Source of the DNA: Anaerolineae bacterium
GTDB taxonomy: Bacteria; Chloroflexota; Anaerolineae; Aggregatilineales; UBA3940
Length of the DNA: 53,811 nucleotides
Assembly (NCBI GenBank): GCA_016928235.1
Contig: JAFGLD010000090.1
Coordinates: 1 to 53,811, forward strand
Direction of reading: 5' to 3'
This document shows positions 43,117 through 52,037 of the stretch, piece by piece. How positions within the stretch are numbered: position 1 is the first letter of the stretch; each line of letters begins with the position of its first letter. The notes below the pieces were generated by a model, which saw only the letters and a program-made list of their open reading frames with translations, was not told the DNA's origin and made no database searches. The position numbers and the translations under genes are program-made.

Positions 43117-43905
43117 ATGAGATACCGCAACTATATCCTGATTGTCCTATTGTCGATCACCCTGGCTTGCAACCTGCCGTCCGTCAAACCAACCGTCACA
43201 CCAACTTCCGCCTCGACCACCCCAACATCGCCAACGTCCCACCCGGCAACCGAAACGGCCACCGATCTTCCCGCGGAGACCCCCACGGCCACGCTGCCCC
43301 CCACGGCTACAGCAGCATCCGCAACCTCCGAGGCAGTCACATCAGAGCCACCGCCAAATCATGGCGCGTTGCTCTACGAAACACGCTTTCGCCAGGGATG
43401 GGTAGCCCTACCAGGAGATAAAGCTGTTGGGACACCGAAATCAGACGGTTATCAAATCGATATCAGCCAACCCTGGGCGCTCTATGCATACACGACACAC
43501 ACACAGCAATCTTCTTTTTTCGCTGAGATCACGGCCAGCCCTGTACAGTGTCCAGAGCAAAGCGGGGCCTACGGCATGATATTCCACTACCAGAGCAACA
43601 CGTCGTTTCGCTTCTTTGTGGTCTGGTGCAGCGGACGGTACTCTCTGCTGGAGCGAACAGGGCCTTTGTCGGTGACAATGCTGGCCGAAGGCACACTACC
43701 GGAAGAGATCGACCCTGCAACCGGAGAACATACCTTGAGCGTCCATGCTCTCAACAAGAAATTGACCCTGTATGTTGACAACAAACGGCTCGCCGGAGCA
43801 ACTGTAACCGGCTGGCCCACGGGGGATTTCGGGCCTTACGCGGAGACAATAGGAGAGCCCTTATCGGTTCTCTTTACATGGCTCTCGATATACTCAGCGC
43901 AATGA
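43117..43905 (+). CDS. Lipoprotein with Thr/Pro-rich linker and LamG-like domain
   Basis: 262 residues. The short signal peptide ends in the lipobox SITLAC, so the protein is anchored through Cys18. Residues about 20-78 are a low-complexity Thr/Pro/Ser/Ala linker (TPTSASTTPTSPTS and similar), typical of surface proteins. Residues about 80-262 look like a jelly-roll, concanavalin-type domain (GALLYETRFRQGW, YGMIFHYQSNTSFRFFVVW, HTLSVHALNKKLTLYVDN), which in this context would bind glycans. No catalytic motif is seen. GGGAG is placed 6 bases before the ATG. Convergent with tlyA, 16 bases apart. Confidence 0.75.
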   Translation: MRYRNYILIVLLSITLACNLPSVKPTVTPTSASTTPTSPTSHPATETATDLPAETPTATLPPTATAASATSEAVTSEPPPNHGALLYETRFRQGWVALPGDKAVGTPKSDGYQIDISQPWALYAYTTHTQQSSFFAEITASPVQCPEQSGAYGMIFHYQSNTSFRFFVVWCSGRYSLLERTGPLSVTMLAEGTLPEEIDPATGEHTLSVHALNKKLTLYVDNKRLAGATVTGWPTGDFGPYAETIGEPLSVLFTWLSIYSAQ

Positions 43906-43921
43906 TTGGTGCCGGCATCGA

Positions 43922-44728
43922 CTACAGTGGCTCGTGAGCCGTGCTAACGGCCTCCTCGATCCACTGGTCGATGTTTTGATCCGCGGGCGGCGCCAGGCCA
44001 AGCCACATCAGGAACTCGATATTACCTGACGGCCCACGCAAGGGTGAGGGGATAATCCCCAGCACGGCAAAACCATCCCGCCGCGCCGATTCGGCGACCT
44101 GGAAAAGGACATCTCGATGAACGGCAGGGTCACGCACCACGCCACCCTTGCCCACTTTACTCTTACCGGCCTCGAACTGGGGCTTGACCAGCGCCACGAC
44201 CTGACCACGCGATATCAGCCAATCATGCGCAACCGGCAGCAAAAGCCCAAGCGAGATAAACGAGGCATCGACGCACACAAAGTCCACGATCTCGGGGAGC
44301 ACATCGATATAGCGCGCATTCGTACGCTCCATCACGATCACCCGTGCATCCTCCCGCAGCGTCCAGGCCAGTTGCCCATACCCCACATCGATGGCGTAAA
44401 CCTTCGCCGCCCCCGCCTGAAGCAGACAGTCGGTGAAGCCGCCGGTCGATGCCCCAACATCGGCGCACACCCAGCCCGCGGGATCGATCGCGAACCGTTC
44501 TAACGCTGCCGCCAGCTTCTCGCCGCCACGGCTAACAAAGCGAGGCTGCTGCCTCAGGCGAATATCGACATCCGGACGGAAGCTGACACCCGGCTTGGTC
44601 GCAGGACGATCATCAACCAATACCTCACCAGCCATGATAAGCCGGCGCCCTATCTCGCGCGATTCAACCAGGCCGCGCTCAAGTAAAAGCAGATCCAACC
44701 GCACTCTCTTGGGGATTTTCTGAGCCAT
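43922..44728 (-). CDS. tlyA: TlyA family rRNA (cytidine-2'-O)-methyltransferase
   Basis: 268 residues. An N-terminal S4 RNA-binding domain (RVRLDLLLLERGLVESREIG) is followed by an FtsJ-type SAM-dependent methyltransferase: ADVGASTGGFTDCLLQAGA is the SAM site, and the K-D-K-E tetrad is in SRGGEKL, CVDASFISL, LVKPQFEAG and GPSGNIEFL. Known members methylate 16S and 23S rRNA. The frame is open to 44794, but MAQKIPKRVRLD at 44728 matches the family. That ATG follows a TATTAT -10 by 6 bases, so the transcript may be leaderless. Divergent from the prenyltransferase operon. Confidence 0.9.
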   Translation of the reverse strand: MAQKIPKRVRLDLLLLERGLVESREIGRRLIMAGEVLVDDRPATKPGVSFRPDVDIRLRQQPRFVSRGGEKLAAALERFAIDPAGWVCADVGASTGGFTDCLLQAGAAKVYAIDVGYGQLAWTLREDARVIVMERTNARYIDVLPEIVDFVCVDASFISLGLLLPVAHDWLISRGQVVALVKPQFEAGKSKVGKGGVVRDPAVHRDVLFQVAESARRDGFAVLGIIPSPLRGPSGNIEFLMWLGLAPPADQNIDQWIEEAVSTAHEPL

Positions 44729-44733
44729 TTTGC

Positions 44734-44740
44734 TATAATA
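44734..44740. promoter_or_regulatory. Overlapping divergent -10 elements of tlyA and the isoprenoid operon
   Basis: On the plus strand TTGCTATAAT gives an extended -10 (44734-44739) for the prenyltransferase operon, 48 bases before its ATG. On the minus strand the same bases read TATTAT (44740-44735), ending 6 bases before the tlyA ATG. The two promoters share bases and should compete. Confidence 0.5.
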
Positions 44741-44787
44741 CACCCAATCTGGAGCAAAACAACGATTACATATATGTAGGAACTTCC

Positions 44788-45666
44788 ATGTCACAATTGT
44801 CTGGTCTTATCCGCACCATGCGTCCCAAACAGTGGACAAAAAACGGTTTTATATTCATCCCGCTGCTGTTCGACCGTAAGCTTGATGATATTCCTCACCT
44901 GATTGCCACACTGGCCGGCTTTGGGCTGCTATGTCTGATCAGCAGCACCATCTATCTCATCAACGACCTGGCAGATATCGAGGCAGACAAGGCACATCCA
45001 ACCAAGCAGAATCGCCCCCTACCCTCAGGACAACTCTCCAAGACCATCGCGCTCGGCGCAGCTATCGTCCTACCATTGATCGCGCTGCCACTCGCGTTCC
45101 GGCTCAACCCGAACTTTTGCGCAGTCCTGGCCGGCTACCTGGTCTTGCAACTGGCCTATTCGTTTTACCTGAAACACATTGTGGTTATCGATGTGATGAC
45201 CGTTGCCGCCGGGTTCGTGCTGCGAGTCGTCGGTGGTGTCATCCTGGTCGATGTTGTTCGTTTTTCACCCTGGTTGTATATTGCCACCACCATGCTGGCT
45301 CTTTTCCTGGGGTTCGGCAAGCGTCGTCACGAGCTTATAACACTGCAAGAAAACGCAAACAGCCACCGTGCCATCCTCGAACAGTATAACATAGCCTTGC
45401 TGGACGAGATTATCATGATCGTATCCGGCGCCTCGATTCTGACATACGCCCTCTATACTTTCAGCGCGGAAGGGCTGCCGGAAAACCATGCCATGATGCT
45501 CACCATCCCATTCGCGCTCTATGTTATCTTCCGCTACCTGTACCTGATCCACGTCCGCGGCGAAGGCGGCGCCCCCGATGAAATCATACTGCGTGACCGT
45601 CCCTTGCAGGCAACCGTCGCCTCGTGGGGAATCGCGGTAGTGATCATCCTGTATATCCTGAAATGA
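44788..45666 (+). CDS. UbiA-family prenyltransferase, decaprenyl-phosphate phosphoribosyltransferase-like
   Basis: 292-residue membrane protein with about eight helices. The first UbiA Asp-rich motif is NDLADIEADKAHPTK, and the second region is YSFYLKHIVVIDVMTVAAGF. The start (MRPKQWTKNGFIFIPLLF) and HPTKQNRPLPSGQL match the subfamily that makes polyprenyl-phosphoryl ribose (DprE-pathway UbiA) better than quinone-type UbiA. Which acceptor is used cannot be decided from motifs. It is first in an operon with mevalonate-pathway genes (ATGA overlap with the next), placing polyprenyl use next to isoprenoid supply. Confidence 0.8.
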   Translation: MSQLSGLIRTMRPKQWTKNGFIFIPLLFDRKLDDIPHLIATLAGFGLLCLISSTIYLINDLADIEADKAHPTKQNRPLPSGQLSKTIALGAAIVLPLIALPLAFRLNPNFCAVLAGYLVLQLAYSFYLKHIVVIDVMTVAAGFVLRVVGGVILVDVVRFSPWLYIATTMLALFLGFGKRRHELITLQENANSHRAILEQYNIALLDEIIMIVSGASILTYALYTFSAEGLPENHAMMLTIPFALYVIFRYLYLIHVRGEGGAPDEIILRDRPLQATVASWGIAVVIILYILK

Positions 45667-46592
45667 CATCCTACACGGCCACTGCGCCGGGCAAGATCAT
45701 CCTGTTTGGCGAACACGCCGTCGTCTATGGCCAACCGGCATTGGCGGTGCCTGTCCACAAGGTTCAGGCCAGTGCAATGGTGACTCCCTGTCCGGAGAAC
45801 AGCGGTCTGATCATCGAATCGAGCAGCCTCAACCTCCGGCTCGCATTGGCCGAAGCCGCAACGCACGCTCTGGTAGTGACTGCCCAATTGGTGCTGGAAA
45901 AACTCAAGGAACCGGAGCCCGACGCGCTCATCACGATCCAATCGACCATCCCGATTGCCGGCGGGCTCGGCAGTGGGGCGGCAGTCTCCGCGGCGTTAGC
46001 GAGGGCACTATCGGGTTACCTGGGACACCCCCTCGATCCGGCCGATCTGTCTGCCCTGGTCTATGAGATCGAGAAGCTACACCACGGCACCCCCAGCGGC
46101 ATCGACAACACAGTCGTCTGCTATGGCCAGCCTGTCTATTTTGTACGTGATACACCTCCTGAGGTGTTTCGCGTTGGGAAGCCATTCCACCTGCTCATCG
46201 CCGACACGGGCGTTGCCAGTCTGACCCACATCGCCGTGGGGGGGGTACGGGAACGATGGCAGAGTGCTCCTCAAAAGTACACTGCGCTGTTCGCCGATAT
46301 CGGGCAGATTGCCCGGCAGGCGCGGGAAGCCATCGAGACAGGTAACATTGCAGCGATTGGTCCTCTCATGACAAACAACCAGTCACTCCTGCGCCGGATC
46401 GGCGTTTCAAGCGACGAGATCGAGAGGCTCATCGAAGCTGCTGAGCAGGCCGGAGCCGAAGGCACCAAGCTCTCCGGCGGCGGGATCGGGGGCAATGTCA
46501 TCGTGCTGGCAGCACCGGAACACACGGAGCGTATCAGCGAGGCGCTGCGACAGGCTGGCGCGGTACGGATCATCCATACACTCGTCACGTGA
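45663..46592 (+). CDS. mvk: Mevalonate kinase
   Basis: 309-residue GHMP-family kinase that phosphorylates mevalonate. Motif 1 is APGKIILFGEHAVVYGQPAL, motif 2 is IPIAGGLGSGAAVSAALARA (the ATP loop), EIEKLHHGTPSGIDNTVVCY carries the catalytic Asp, and motif 3 is GTKLSGGGIGGNVIVLA. The HGTPSGID segment separates mevalonate kinase from galacto- and homoserine kinases. The start is ATG 45663, overlapping the prenyltransferase stop (ATGA). Confidence 0.95.
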   Translation: MTSYTATAPGKIILFGEHAVVYGQPALAVPVHKVQASAMVTPCPENSGLIIESSSLNLRLALAEAATHALVVTAQLVLEKLKEPEPDALITIQSTIPIAGGLGSGAAVSAALARALSGYLGHPLDPADLSALVYEIEKLHHGTPSGIDNTVVCYGQPVYFVRDTPPEVFRVGKPFHLLIADTGVASLTHIAVGGVRERWQSAPQKYTALFADIGQIARQAREAIETGNIAAIGPLMTNNQSLLRRIGVSSDEIERLIEAAEQAGAEGTKLSGGGIGGNVIVLAAPEHTERISEALRQAGAVRIIHTLVT

Positions 46593-46606
46593 GGCAACCT
46601 ATCGAC

Positions 46607-47398
46607 ATGTTGATCTTTCTCAAACTGGGCGGCTCACTCATCACCGATAAATCGGGCATCGAAAAAGCCAGACCTGAAGCGATCTCGCGGCTGGCGGATG
46701 AGATTGCCGCGGCCATGAAATCTCGCCGTGACCTCTCATTGGTTATCGGGCATGGAAGTGGGAGCTTCGGCCACACAGCCGCCAGGAAATATGGCACCCG
46801 GTCAGGCGTTCAGGGACCGGATGCCTGGCAAGGTTTTGCCCAAGTAGCTTACGTTGCATCACAACTCAACAGTCTGATCTTCCATAGCCTGCTCAACGCC
46901 GATATACCGGCCTTTCACATCCAGCCGTCGGCATCTGCCGTCTGCCGCGGTGGTCAGATTATCGATATGGCGATCAGGCCCATCGAGCACACGCTGAAAG
47001 CCGGGCTGGTACCGCTCATCTACGGTGATGTAGCCGTCGATGAAGTGAGGGGCGGGACGATCATCAGCACGGAAGAGATATTCGACTACCTGGCCAGGAA
47101 GATCATCCCTGCGTGCATCCTGATCGCCGGAGATTATGAGGGCGTGCTCGACGGTAACGGACAGGTCATTCCGTCGATCACCCCATCGAATCTCGATGAT
47201 GTTAAGGAAGCCCTTGGCGGATCGGACCAGGTCGATGTCACAGGTGGGATGGCCTCCAAAGTGACTTCGATGATGGCGCTCTGTACGATGATCCCCTCCC
47301 TTAGCATACACATCTTCTCCGGACAGCAGCCGGGCAACGTTTTCCGAGCCTTAACGGAAGAGGACATTTCCGTCGGGACGCGCCTTTCGTCCGGATAG
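46607..47398 (+). CDS. ipk: Isopentenyl phosphate kinase
   Basis: 263 residues of the amino acid kinase fold. It makes isopentenyl diphosphate from isopentenyl phosphate. The family start MLIFLKLGGSLITDK, the catalytic His in GHGSGSFGHTAARKYG, YGDVAVDE, and the late motif VTGGMASKVTSMM are all visible. The start could also be GTG 46589, which overlaps the mevalonate kinase stop; ATG 46607 fits the family better, and GAGG lies upstream. The enzyme is typical of archaea and rare in bacteria. Next to mevalonate kinase and a decarboxylase it marks the alternative mevalonate pathway. Confidence 0.93.
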   Translation: MLIFLKLGGSLITDKSGIEKARPEAISRLADEIAAAMKSRRDLSLVIGHGSGSFGHTAARKYGTRSGVQGPDAWQGFAQVAYVASQLNSLIFHSLLNADIPAFHIQPSASAVCRGGQIIDMAIRPIEHTLKAGLVPLIYGDVAVDEVRGGTIISTEEIFDYLARKIIPACILIAGDYEGVLDGNGQVIPSITPSNLDDVKEALGGSDQVDVTGGMASKVTSMMALCTMIPSLSIHIFSGQQPGNVFRALTEEDISVGTRLSSG

Positions 47399-47468
47399 AT
47401 TGACGGAAGAAACCACACAGCATCCGCGCAGTTGCTAACATCAAGCACAAAAAGGATAGACCTATCAC

Positions 47469-48461
47469 ATGCCAACCCGGAAAGCAACCGCACGCGCGCA
47501 TCCGAATATCGCCCTCATCAAGTATTGGGGAAATCGAGATGATAATCTAAGAATCCCTGTCAACGGCTCAATCTCAATCAATCTGGCCGGTCTGGAGACT
47601 ATCACAACGGTGAATTTCAGCAAAGCAATAGCTGAAGATCGATTGATGTTAAACGGGGAACAACAGGCAGGCGAAACCACCGGTCGAGTAAGCCGGCATC
47701 TGGATCATATCCGCCATCTTGCCGGGATCAACCTACCGGCGGATGTCCAATCAAGAAACAATTTTCCCACCGGCACTGGGATCGCTTCATCCGCGTCGGC
47801 CTTTGCCGCGCTGACCGCGGCAGCTTGCAGCGCGCTCGACCTCCACCCGGCGGAAGCCGATCTGTCGGCCCTGGCCCGGCTGGGCTCCGGCTCGGCCTGC
47901 CGATCGGTGCCGGGTGGGTTCACGGAGTGGCATGTTGGGGTCGATCACCAGACTTCCCACGCCACCGGCATCGCTCCGGCCGAACACTGGAACCTGGTCG
48001 ATCTGGTCACCATCGTCAGCCGGGAACACAAGATCATCGGCTCAACCGAGGGACACCGTCTGGCAGACACATCGCCGCTGCAAGCCGCGCGCATTGCGGA
48101 TACCCCCCGGCGGCTGGACATCTGCCGGGCAGCCATCCTTGAGCGCGACTTCGAGGCTCTGGCCGACATCATCGAGCAGGATGCGCTGATGATGCATGCC
48201 GTCCTGCTGACCTCCCGCCCTACCCTGATCTACTGGCTGCCCGCCACCCTGTCAATCATACAGGCTGTTCAGACCTGGCGAAGCGATGGGATCCCCGCAG
48301 CCTTCACCATCGACGCAGGGCCCAATGTCCATGTGATCAGCACAACCGAATACCGGAATAAGCTGAACACCCTGCTCGGCGAGATCAAAGGGGTGCAGTC
48401 CGTCCTGACAACTGGTATTGGAGGACCAGCGCATGTCATCAGCGAACATCTCGACAACTAG
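47469..48461 (+). CDS. mvaD: Diphosphomevalonate / phosphomevalonate decarboxylase
   Basis: 330-residue GHMP-type decarboxylase: HPNIALIKYWGNRDDNLRIP, NFPTGTGIASSASAFAALTA, GSGSACRSVPGGFTEW (conserved Ser and Arg) and FTIDAGPNVHV with the catalytic Asp. Classical diphosphomevalonate decarboxylases have KYWGK; here the second Lys is Asn (KYWGNRD), at a site reported to lie near the phosphates. With isopentenyl phosphate kinase next door and no phosphomevalonate kinase in the cluster, it is probably specific for mevalonate 5-phosphate and makes isopentenyl phosphate. That is inferred, by analogy with the Roseiflexus enzyme. AAGGAT is upstream. Confidence 0.88.
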   Translation: MPTRKATARAHPNIALIKYWGNRDDNLRIPVNGSISINLAGLETITTVNFSKAIAEDRLMLNGEQQAGETTGRVSRHLDHIRHLAGINLPADVQSRNNFPTGTGIASSASAFAALTAAACSALDLHPAEADLSALARLGSGSACRSVPGGFTEWHVGVDHQTSHATGIAPAEHWNLVDLVTIVSREHKIIGSTEGHRLADTSPLQAARIADTPRRLDICRAAILERDFEALADIIEQDALMMHAVLLTSRPTLIYWLPATLSIIQAVQTWRSDGIPAAFTIDAGPNVHVISTTEYRNKLNTLLGEIKGVQSVLTTGIGGPAHVISEHLDN

Positions 48462-48494
48462 AAGCGCATTTTGATCGCAGTGCCCTCACACAGG

Positions 48495-48500
48495 TATAAT
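48495..48500 (+). promoter_or_regulatory. -10 element upstream of the site-2 protease gene
   Basis: AGGTATAATCACC, 70 bases before ATG 48571 and 10 before the alternative ATG 48511. Confidence 0.5.
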
Positions 48501-48570
48501 CACCTTGTAAATGAGTAAACGAGCAGGCCATCAGGGCCTGAAAAACAATGAAAAGGTACCGGTACAAATC

Positions 48571-49647
48571 ATGATTCCGACAAGCACACTCTTAGCTATC
48601 CTGGCATTCTTCGTCGTTCTGGGCCCGCTGATTTTCTTCCACGAGCTGGGACACTTCCTGGCATCTCGTTGGGGCAAAGTGACCGTCGAGGAATTTGGAA
48701 TTGGTTTGCCTCCCCGAGCAGTTACGCTCTTCGAGCAGGGCGGGACCAAGTTCACACTCAACTGGCTGCCGTTGGGTGGATTCAACCGGCTGTCCGGCGA
48801 GAACGATCCGGCAATCGAAGGAGGATTGGCTGCCGCAACCAAGTGGGTACGTTTCGTCGTCCTCGCGGCGGGTTCCGGAGCAAATATCATCGTCGCATTC
48901 ATCTTATTGATGATTATGTTCATGACCGGTGCTCTGGAGATCAAACCCGGCGCGCTCATTGCCAAAGTCGAGCCGGGCTCACCGGCTGAAAATGCCGGCC
49001 TGGTAGAAGGTGATATCGTCATAATCGCCGACGGTCGCGTCATCGAGCAGTATTCCGATCTGGTTGACCACATTAACAGTCATACAGGTCAACCGATCGC
49101 CTTGACAATCGTGCGCGATTCCTCAACCCTCGAATTGTCGATCACGCCACGCACAAACCCACCAGAGGGCCAGGGGCCAACCGGCACGCAAGTGGGCCAC
49201 GTCGGCACAGAGGTCAGGCGCTACGGATTTTTCGCCGCTATCAAACGTTCCGGCGAGGAGTTTCTCAACTTCTTCCAGATGATTCCTCGAGCCGTCCAGT
49301 GGGTCAGAGAAGGCTTGATATCTCCTCGCTTTCTGCGCCCGGTCAGCATCGTTGGAATCAGCCAGATCGGTGGGCAGGCCCTTGACGACTCCTTCGAAAA
49401 GCAAGCCGCCTGGCCAATCCTGGGACTGGCCGCCAATATCAGCATCGCTCTCGCCTTCACCAATCTACTGCCACTCCCGGCAGTCGATGGCGGTCGCATT
49501 ATGTTTGTCCTGGTTGAAGGCATACGGGGCCGCCGCGTCGACCCCCAGCGTGAAACACTGGTGCACTTCGTCGGCTTTGCACTGCTCCTGGTTCTCATGC
49601 TCTTTCTCGTTTACCTGGACATTGTCGATCCCCTGATAACTCCATGA
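48571..49647 (+). CDS. rseP: Site-2 metalloprotease (RseP/M50 family)
   Basis: 358 residues from ATG 48571, chosen because RseP proteins begin a few residues before their first helix; an in-frame ATG at 48511 would add 20 residues. The zinc site is IFFHELGHFLASRWG (HExxH) with the third ligand in LLPLPAVDGGRIMF. A PDZ domain (PGSPAENAGLVEGDIVIIAD) lies between, and the FGIGLPP motif follows the first helix. It cleaves membrane-embedded anti-sigma factors or signal-peptide remnants. ATGA overlap with the HEAT-repeat gene. Confidence 0.93.
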   Translation: MIPTSTLLAILAFFVVLGPLIFFHELGHFLASRWGKVTVEEFGIGLPPRAVTLFEQGGTKFTLNWLPLGGFNRLSGENDPAIEGGLAAATKWVRFVVLAAGSGANIIVAFILLMIMFMTGALEIKPGALIAKVEPGSPAENAGLVEGDIVIIADGRVIEQYSDLVDHINSHTGQPIALTIVRDSSTLELSITPRTNPPEGQGPTGTQVGHVGTEVRRYGFFAAIKRSGEEFLNFFQMIPRAVQWVREGLISPRFLRPVSIVGISQIGGQALDDSFEKQAAWPILGLAANISIALAFTNLLPLPAVDGGRIMFVLVEGIRGRRVDPQRETLVHFVGFALLLVLMLFLVYLDIVDPLITP

Positions 49648-50639
49648 GGAAACATGACGATTTATTCTCGGCACTCCTGGTAAATCTCCTGGAAACTGAC
49701 AAGCCACTGAGAGCCGCGTTGATCTACCGGTTGTCGGATCCTCTTCCTTCCGAGATGGCGGCGTTTGAAGCTGTATGGCCAACAGCGCCAGTCGAAAGAA
49801 GGCGCCTTTTGATGTCACGGCTGGCAGAAACCAGTGAAGCAAGTATCGAGGTAGATTTTTCAACAGTCTCACTGTTTGCGCTGCAAGATGCCGACGCCGA
49901 AGTAAGGCGGCAGGCCATCGAAGCTCTGTGGGAAAACGAACAACCCAGCACGATGCGAAAATTGATCGCACTGGCGCAGAGCGACCCGGACGCGAGAGTA
50001 CGAGCTGCTGCTGCCATCGCGCTAGGCCAATTTGTGCTCCTTGGCGAGCTTGAGGATATAGAGCCAATGATCGCCAAAGAGGCGGAAGAAGCACTGCTCC
50101 AGATATGCCACTTCCAGGAAGAAGAGTTAGAAGTGCGGCGAAGAGCACTGGAAAGCATTGCCTTGTCGAGCCGCCAGGAAGTTGAGCCCCTGATCGAAGA
50201 AGCGGCCAGGCATGCCGATCTCAAAATGCAAGCCAGTGCCCTGTTTGCAATGGGCCGCAACGGCGATTCCCGGTGGATACCCCATATTAGCGACGCGCTA
50301 AGAAGCCCGATCTCGGAACTCTGCTTCGAGGCCACCCGCGCTGCCGGCGAGATCGGTCTTACAACAGCCGTTCCTCATTTGATCCGGTTTGCCCACTCCC
50401 ACGATCGTGAGATCAAAGAGATGGCTATCTGGTCGCTTGGCGAAATCGGCGGTGTCGAGGCCCAAAATGCTCTCTTCGCCCTGGCCGACGAAGAAACCGA
50501 CGAGGATTTAATCGAGGCGATCGAAGATGCGAGCAACATGGCCACGTTATCGCTGGGAAACTTTGGCCTACTCGTGCTCCCTTCTGATGATGACGAAGAT
50601 CTCGATATTTTTGACGAAGAGCAGGATGCTATGGAATAG
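49644..50639 (+). CDS. HEAT-repeat protein
   Basis: 331 residues, nearly all alpha-helical repeats: pairs such as DADAEVRRQAIEALWENEQP, DPDARVRAAAAIALGQFVLL, EEELEVRRRALESIALSSRQ and HDREIKEMAIWSLGEIGG follow the PBS-lyase/HEAT pattern. The C-terminus is very acidic (SDDDEDLDIFDEEQD). No signal peptide, so it is cytoplasmic. Such scaffolds bind partner proteins, and the overlap with the site-2 protease gene suggests an accessory role there (inference). Confidence 0.8.
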   Translation: MRKHDDLFSALLVNLLETDKPLRAALIYRLSDPLPSEMAAFEAVWPTAPVERRRLLMSRLAETSEASIEVDFSTVSLFALQDADAEVRRQAIEALWENEQPSTMRKLIALAQSDPDARVRAAAAIALGQFVLLGELEDIEPMIAKEAEEALLQICHFQEEELEVRRRALESIALSSRQEVEPLIEEAARHADLKMQASALFAMGRNGDSRWIPHISDALRSPISELCFEATRAAGEIGLTTAVPHLIRFAHSHDREIKEMAIWSLGEIGGVEAQNALFALADEETDEDLIEAIEDASNMATLSLGNFGLLVLPSDDDEDLDIFDEEQDAME

Positions 50640-50711
50640 GTTATCATTGGATGAGACAAGATTTCGTCGGCAGGGTCCCCATGGCAGGGGAAGTGGAGAA
50701 ATCACATCCGC

Positions 50712-52037
50712 ATGGTTACAAGCAGTGGTAACATCAAGTATTTCTGGATAGTTGTCTTGTTCCTCATCATGTTTACGCCATTTACAATGGCGCAGACACT
50801 GGCCCAGACTCCACATATCCAGGCTGTACAATCAACGAGCGTGGACTATGGGACCAGTCTGACGTTCGAGGTACAGGCCACGGCTGACACCACCCTGACA
50901 GGTACACATCTCACCGTACAAATAGCCAATCGGAACAACACTTACAGAGAGGCCGTTTCCCTGTTTCCTGGGACAACAGTCATGGCATCACACACTATGA
51001 CAGTCGATGCGCTCCAGCTGCCTCCATTTGCCCAAATCGTCTACTTCTGGGATTTTCAAGATGAGAGCGGCGGCACATATCGCACCGATCAACAAGTCAT
51101 ATATTACGAAGACACTTATATCCCATGGAAATGGGTGCGTACCAATCAGGGCCATATCACCATTAATACCGATGGCCGCGACCAACTCGTGGCCAACTCG
51201 GCCCTTGAGATTGCCACCAGATCGATGGCACAACAAAGCCAACTACTGGGTCTTGCACAACCCCCTGACATCACACTATACATCTACCCGGAACTGACCC
51301 AGCTGGCTGCCGCTCTCAGGTTACATCACCAGCACATTCAAGATTGGGTAGCAGCCTACAGCATACCCGATCAGCACATCATTCTGATCGCAAGCACATC
51401 AGGGCCGGAAATGCTGCCCAATATGCAACGCGATCTTCCCCACCAAATCACCCATCTGGTTGTCTACGACATCGCCGGCGAGGCCGCTCATCAAGTGCCT
51501 GGTTGGTTCAACGAAGGCTTAGCCCTATCATCCGGCTCACCCGAACCCGATTCCACATTCAAGGATGCCCTGAACGAGGCCGTTCACAAGGGTGTCTTAT
51601 TATCGCTGGAAACACTGTGTATTGGAGACTTCAGCAATTTGCCCCCGCGTGACGCGACGCTGGCCTACGCTCAAAGTGACAGTGTGGTGCGATATATCAC
51701 AAAACGATACGGCGCCTCACAAATCCAGGCATTAATGGCCGCCTACGCCGACGGTTTCTCGTGCAGCGGTGCTGTTGACCGCGCACTGGGGATTTCGCTC
51801 TCGACGCTCGAAACACAATGGCACTCCGAATTAGGTCGCACGGTCACCTCCTCTCGTCAAAATATGACGTTGGCACCCTGGATCCTGGCCTGGGTGGTTA
51901 GCCTGGCACTCGCGCTGTTATTTGTCGCGCCTCAGCCGCGGCCAGCGGAAGAGCATTCAGTCTTCGATACGAAGGCAGCAATATCATCACTACCTGACAA
52001 GACAGCGGGGACAGGAACAGACAGAGAACAGCCATGA
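50712..52037 (+). CDS. Peptidase-MA-like exported protein with HQITH in place of HExxH
   Basis: 441 residues: a signal peptide (YFWIVVLFLIMFTPFTMAQ), an Ig-like region, a gluzincin-type metallopeptidase domain, and one C-terminal membrane helix (ILAWVVSLALALLFVA). The zinc motif is LPHQITHLVVYD (His244, Gln245, His248), and the third ligand is Glu268 in WFNEGLALSSG. The zinc site is thus kept, but the catalytic Glu is a Gln, a change that normally abolishes hydrolysis. It may bind peptides or act with other proteins. Its stop overlaps the acylphosphatase start (ATGA). Confidence 0.75.
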   Translation: MVTSSGNIKYFWIVVLFLIMFTPFTMAQTLAQTPHIQAVQSTSVDYGTSLTFEVQATADTTLTGTHLTVQIANRNNTYREAVSLFPGTTVMASHTMTVDALQLPPFAQIVYFWDFQDESGGTYRTDQQVIYYEDTYIPWKWVRTNQGHITINTDGRDQLVANSALEIATRSMAQQSQLLGLAQPPDITLYIYPELTQLAAALRLHHQHIQDWVAAYSIPDQHIILIASTSGPEMLPNMQRDLPHQITHLVVYDIAGEAAHQVPGWFNEGLALSSGSPEPDSTFKDALNEAVHKGVLLSLETLCIGDFSNLPPRDATLAYAQSDSVVRYITKRYGASQIQALMAAYADGFSCSGAVDRALGISLSTLETQWHSELGRTVTSSRQNMTLAPWILAWVVSLALALLFVAPQPRPAEEHSVFDTKAAISSLPDKTAGTGTDREQP

